DNA of 7,987 nucleotides from Chthoniobacter sp. Its GTDB lineage: Bacteria; Verrucomicrobiota; Verrucomicrobiia; Chthoniobacterales; Chthoniobacteraceae. How positions within the stretch are numbered: the first letter of the stretch is position 1; the number at the start of each line of letters is the position of its first letter. Positions 6,575 through 7,987 of the stretch are shown here, in pieces. Location of the stretch: contig JANXWQ010000377.1 in the NCBI GenBank assembly GCA_025351065.1, forward strand, positions 1-7,987, given 5' to 3'. The position numbers were made by a program, and so were the translations under genes. The notes under the pieces are model-generated. The model had not been told where the DNA came from, did no database searches, and saw only the letters and a program-made list of their open reading frames with translations.

Positions 6575-7438
6575 ATGACCTCCGCCACTCCAGCGCCCTG
6601 CCGCTTGCGCCTTCCGTCCGGGATGCCGCTGGTGAATCTGCTGTGCGCGGGCTGGTCGGGGCTGGTGTTTTTGTTTCTCTACATCCCGATCATTCTGCTG
6701 GTGGTGTATTCGTTCAATGCGTCGGAACTGAGCTTCATCTGGGGCGGGTTTAGCTTCGAGTGGTACGGCAGACTGTGGCACAATACGCCGCTCATCGAGG
6801 CCGCGAAGAATGGACTCATCATCGCCGCGATCACCACGGTGCTTGCCGTCTTGCTCGGCACCATCGGCGCCTGGCTGCTGTATCGGTACAAATTTCCCGC
6901 GCTCCGGGCGCTGAGCACGCTTATTTTCATCCCGATGGTTATCCCCGAGGTGGTCATGGGCGTAAGTCTGCTGATTTTTTTCACGGTCATCGCAGTGCCG
7001 CTGAATCACTGGCTGGCGACGTTCACGGAGGCGGAGTTCGGGCTCGGGTTCACGACCATCATCATCGCGCACACCACGTTTTGCTTTCCCTTTGTGCTCG
7101 TGGCCGTGCAGGCGCGGCTCTCGGGTGTGGATCCGAATATCGAGGAGGCGGCGATGGATCTCGGTGCGCCGCCGCTGAAGGCGTTCTGGCTGGTCATGGT
7201 GCCTTACCTTTTGCCGGCCATCGTCTCCGGCGCGCTGATGTCGTTCACGCTTTCGATGGACGAATACATCGTCACCATTTTCACCACGGGGCCGGAGTCG
7301 CAGACGCTGACGATCAAGGTTTTCGGCCTCGCAAAAAAGGGGCTCGATCCTTCGCTCAACGCCGTCTCGACCGTCTTTATTGTTGCCACCGCCGCCTTTG
7401 TGGTGCTTGCTGAACGGGTCAGGAAACTCAACCGTTAA
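6575..7438 (+). CDS. potC: PotC-like spermidine/putrescine ABC transporter permease
   Basis: This is an inner-membrane subunit of a polyamine importer; it pairs with PotB and is powered by PotA. The 287-aa protein has about six hydrophobic spans (near 25-46, 78-103, 114-140, 157-181, 205-226 and 263-281). The cytoplasmic EAA loop is Glu-Glu-Ala-Ala-Met-Asp-Leu-Gly-Ala followed by Pro-Tyr-Leu-Leu-Pro (residues 190-214), the contact site for the ATPase. Segments that closely follow E. coli PotC as I recall it are Leu-Tyr-Ile-Pro-Ile-Ile, Tyr-Ser-Phe-Asn, Leu-Tyr-Arg-Tyr, and Ser-Phe-Thr-Leu-Ser-Met-Asp with Thr-Gly-Pro after it. The E. coli protein is about 264 aa. A start at the internal ATG at 6623 would give 271 aa and align better at the N-terminus. 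The 6575 start adds a 16-residue hydrophilic lead, and neither ATG has a Shine-Dalgarno sequence. The potD-like gene follows 27 bases after the stop, so the two are probably co-transcribed. No potA or potB lies upstream. Codons are more G-ending than in genes left of 3175. Confidence 0.92.
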   Translation: MTSATPAPCRLRLPSGMPLVNLLCAGWSGLVFLFLYIPIILLVVYSFNASELSFIWGGFSFEWYGRLWHNTPLIEAAKNGLIIAAITTVLAVLLGTIGAWLLYRYKFPALRALSTLIFIPMVIPEVVMGVSLLIFFTVIAVPLNHWLATFTEAEFGLGFTTIIIAHTTFCFPFVLVAVQARLSGVDPNIEEAAMDLGAPPLKAFWLVMVPYLLPAIVSGALMSFTLSMDEYIVTIFTTGPESQTLTIKVFGLAKKGLDPSLNAVSTVFIVATAAFVVLAERVRKLNR

Positions 7439-7465
7439 AGTCTGTCCATTCGACCAGTTACTTTT

Positions 7466-7987
7466 ATGAAAACCATCCGCCTCATCCTCGCGTTCGCGCT
7501 CCTCACTGTCACCGCCGTCCCCAGCTACGGGCAGGCGAAAAAGAAACCGGTGCTCAATCTTTTCTGCTGGTCGGAATACGTCCCGCAGGAAGTCATCGAC
7601 GGCTTTACTAAAGAGACCGGCATCAAGGTCAATGTGGAAAACTACGCCTCGAACGAAGAGATGCTCTCAAAGCTGCTCGCGGGTGGCAGCAAGTATGATC
7701 TTATCCAGCCGTCCGAGTACACCATCGAGGCGCTGATCAAAGCGGAGAAGCTGGACCCGCTGACGCTGGAAAACATTCCGAACATCAAGAACCTAGATCC
7801 GAAGTTCACCAAGATGGCGCATGACCCCGAGGGTAAGTATTGCGTGACGTGGATGGCGGGCACGGTTGGCATCGTGGTCAATACGGCCAAGGTCAAGACG
7901 CCGGTTGCCGGTTACAAGGATGTGTTTGATGGCTCCCACAAGCGCCGCATCGTGGTGCTCAATGACTCGCGCGAAATTGTCTCGTGG
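7466..7987 (+). CDS. potD: PotD-like polyamine-binding periplasmic protein, 5' part (3' end outside the window)
   Basis: This is the substrate-binding component that delivers spermidine or putrescine to the PotBC channel. The frame opens at ATG 7466 and is still open at the window end, giving 174 codons, roughly half of a 340-350 aa protein. The N-terminus is a signal peptide (Lys3-less short start Met-Lys-Thr-Ile-Arg, a hydrophobic run to residue 19, probable cleavage near Gly-Gln-Ala at 22-24). Family signatures are Phe-Cys-Trp-Ser-Glu-Tyr-Val-Pro (33-40), Thr-Gly-Ile-Lys-Val (51-55), Ser-Asn-Glu-Glu-Met (62-66), Tyr-Asp-Leu-Ile-Gln-Pro-Ser (78-84) and Gly-Thr-Val-Gly-Ile (132-136). Trp35 and Tyr38 correspond to ligand-contacting Trp34 and Tyr37 of E. 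coli PotD as I recall it. Asp167-Ser-Arg-Glu170 corresponds to its Asp168...Glu171 pair, which grips the amine groups. This supports a polyamine ligand over other substrates of the extracellular-binding family 1 group. It follows potC at 27 bases, with no Shine-Dalgarno sequence. Confidence 0.92.
   Translation, partial: MKTIRLILAFALLTVTAVPSYGQAKKKPVLNLFCWSEYVPQEVIDGFTKETGIKVNVENYASNEEMLSKLLAGGSKYDLIQPSEYTIEALIKAEKLDPLTLENIPNIKNLDPKFTKMAHDPEGKYCVTWMAGTVGIVVNTAKVKTPVAGYKDVFDGSHKRRIVVLNDSREIVSW

Noticed and set aside
1..7987. CRISPR array, insertion sequence, inverted terminal repeats or phase-variable homopolymer tracts
   Set aside because: No regularly spaced repeats, transposase or terminal repeats were seen. 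The longest homopolymers noticed inside coding sequence are runs of six (for example at 1635-1640), too short to suggest slippage switching.

Overview
The window is GC-rich, with dense C- or G-ending codons. It most resembles a member of the Verrucomicrobiota, possibly an Opitutae-like lineage. The clues are the C-terminal module of the secreted propeller protein (Glu-Ala-Ser-Ser-Asp-Leu followed by Trp-Thr, ending in an Arg-Phe-Leu-Arg-Leu-Arg type tail), a short RRM protein with a glycine-rich tail, a LolA homologue that implies a Gram-negative envelope, and start codons without visible Shine-Dalgarno sequences. The taxonomic call is an inference from recalled family patterns; no search was possible.

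Layout, all genes on the + strand. (1) Positions 1-329 hold the 3' end of an RRM RNA-binding protein gene closed by a strong intrinsic terminator. (2) Positions 438-1097 encode a LolA-type periplasmic lipoprotein carrier. (3) Positions 1173-1246 are tRNA-Gln(CUG) with an encoded CCA, a plausible promoter upstream and a perfect GC hairpin downstream. (4) Positions 1341-4571 encode a large single-chain restriction-modification enzyme: PD-(D/E)XK nuclease, N6-adenine methyltransferase and TaqI/Eco57I-like specificity domain. (5) Positions 4739-6415 encode a secreted PQQ-like beta-propeller with eight recognisable blade repeats and a C-terminal add-on. (6) Positions 6575-7987 hold a potC-like polyamine ABC permease gene followed 27 bases later by a potD-like binding protein gene that runs off the window.

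The genes do not form one pathway. The first five protein and RNA genes look like separate transcription units, and only potC-potD looks like an operon. The potA ATPase and potB permease genes are not in the window. They may lie downstream or elsewhere.

The most notable observation is that the restriction-modification gene is a compositional mosaic. About 1.2 kb, from just before the NPPY catalytic motif through the target-recognition domain, has much lower GC (about 45-60% in the lines counted by hand) than the flanking parts of the same reading frame (about 65-75%). This is what replacement of the specificity domain by recombination would leave. I see no clearly novel multi-gene system here.
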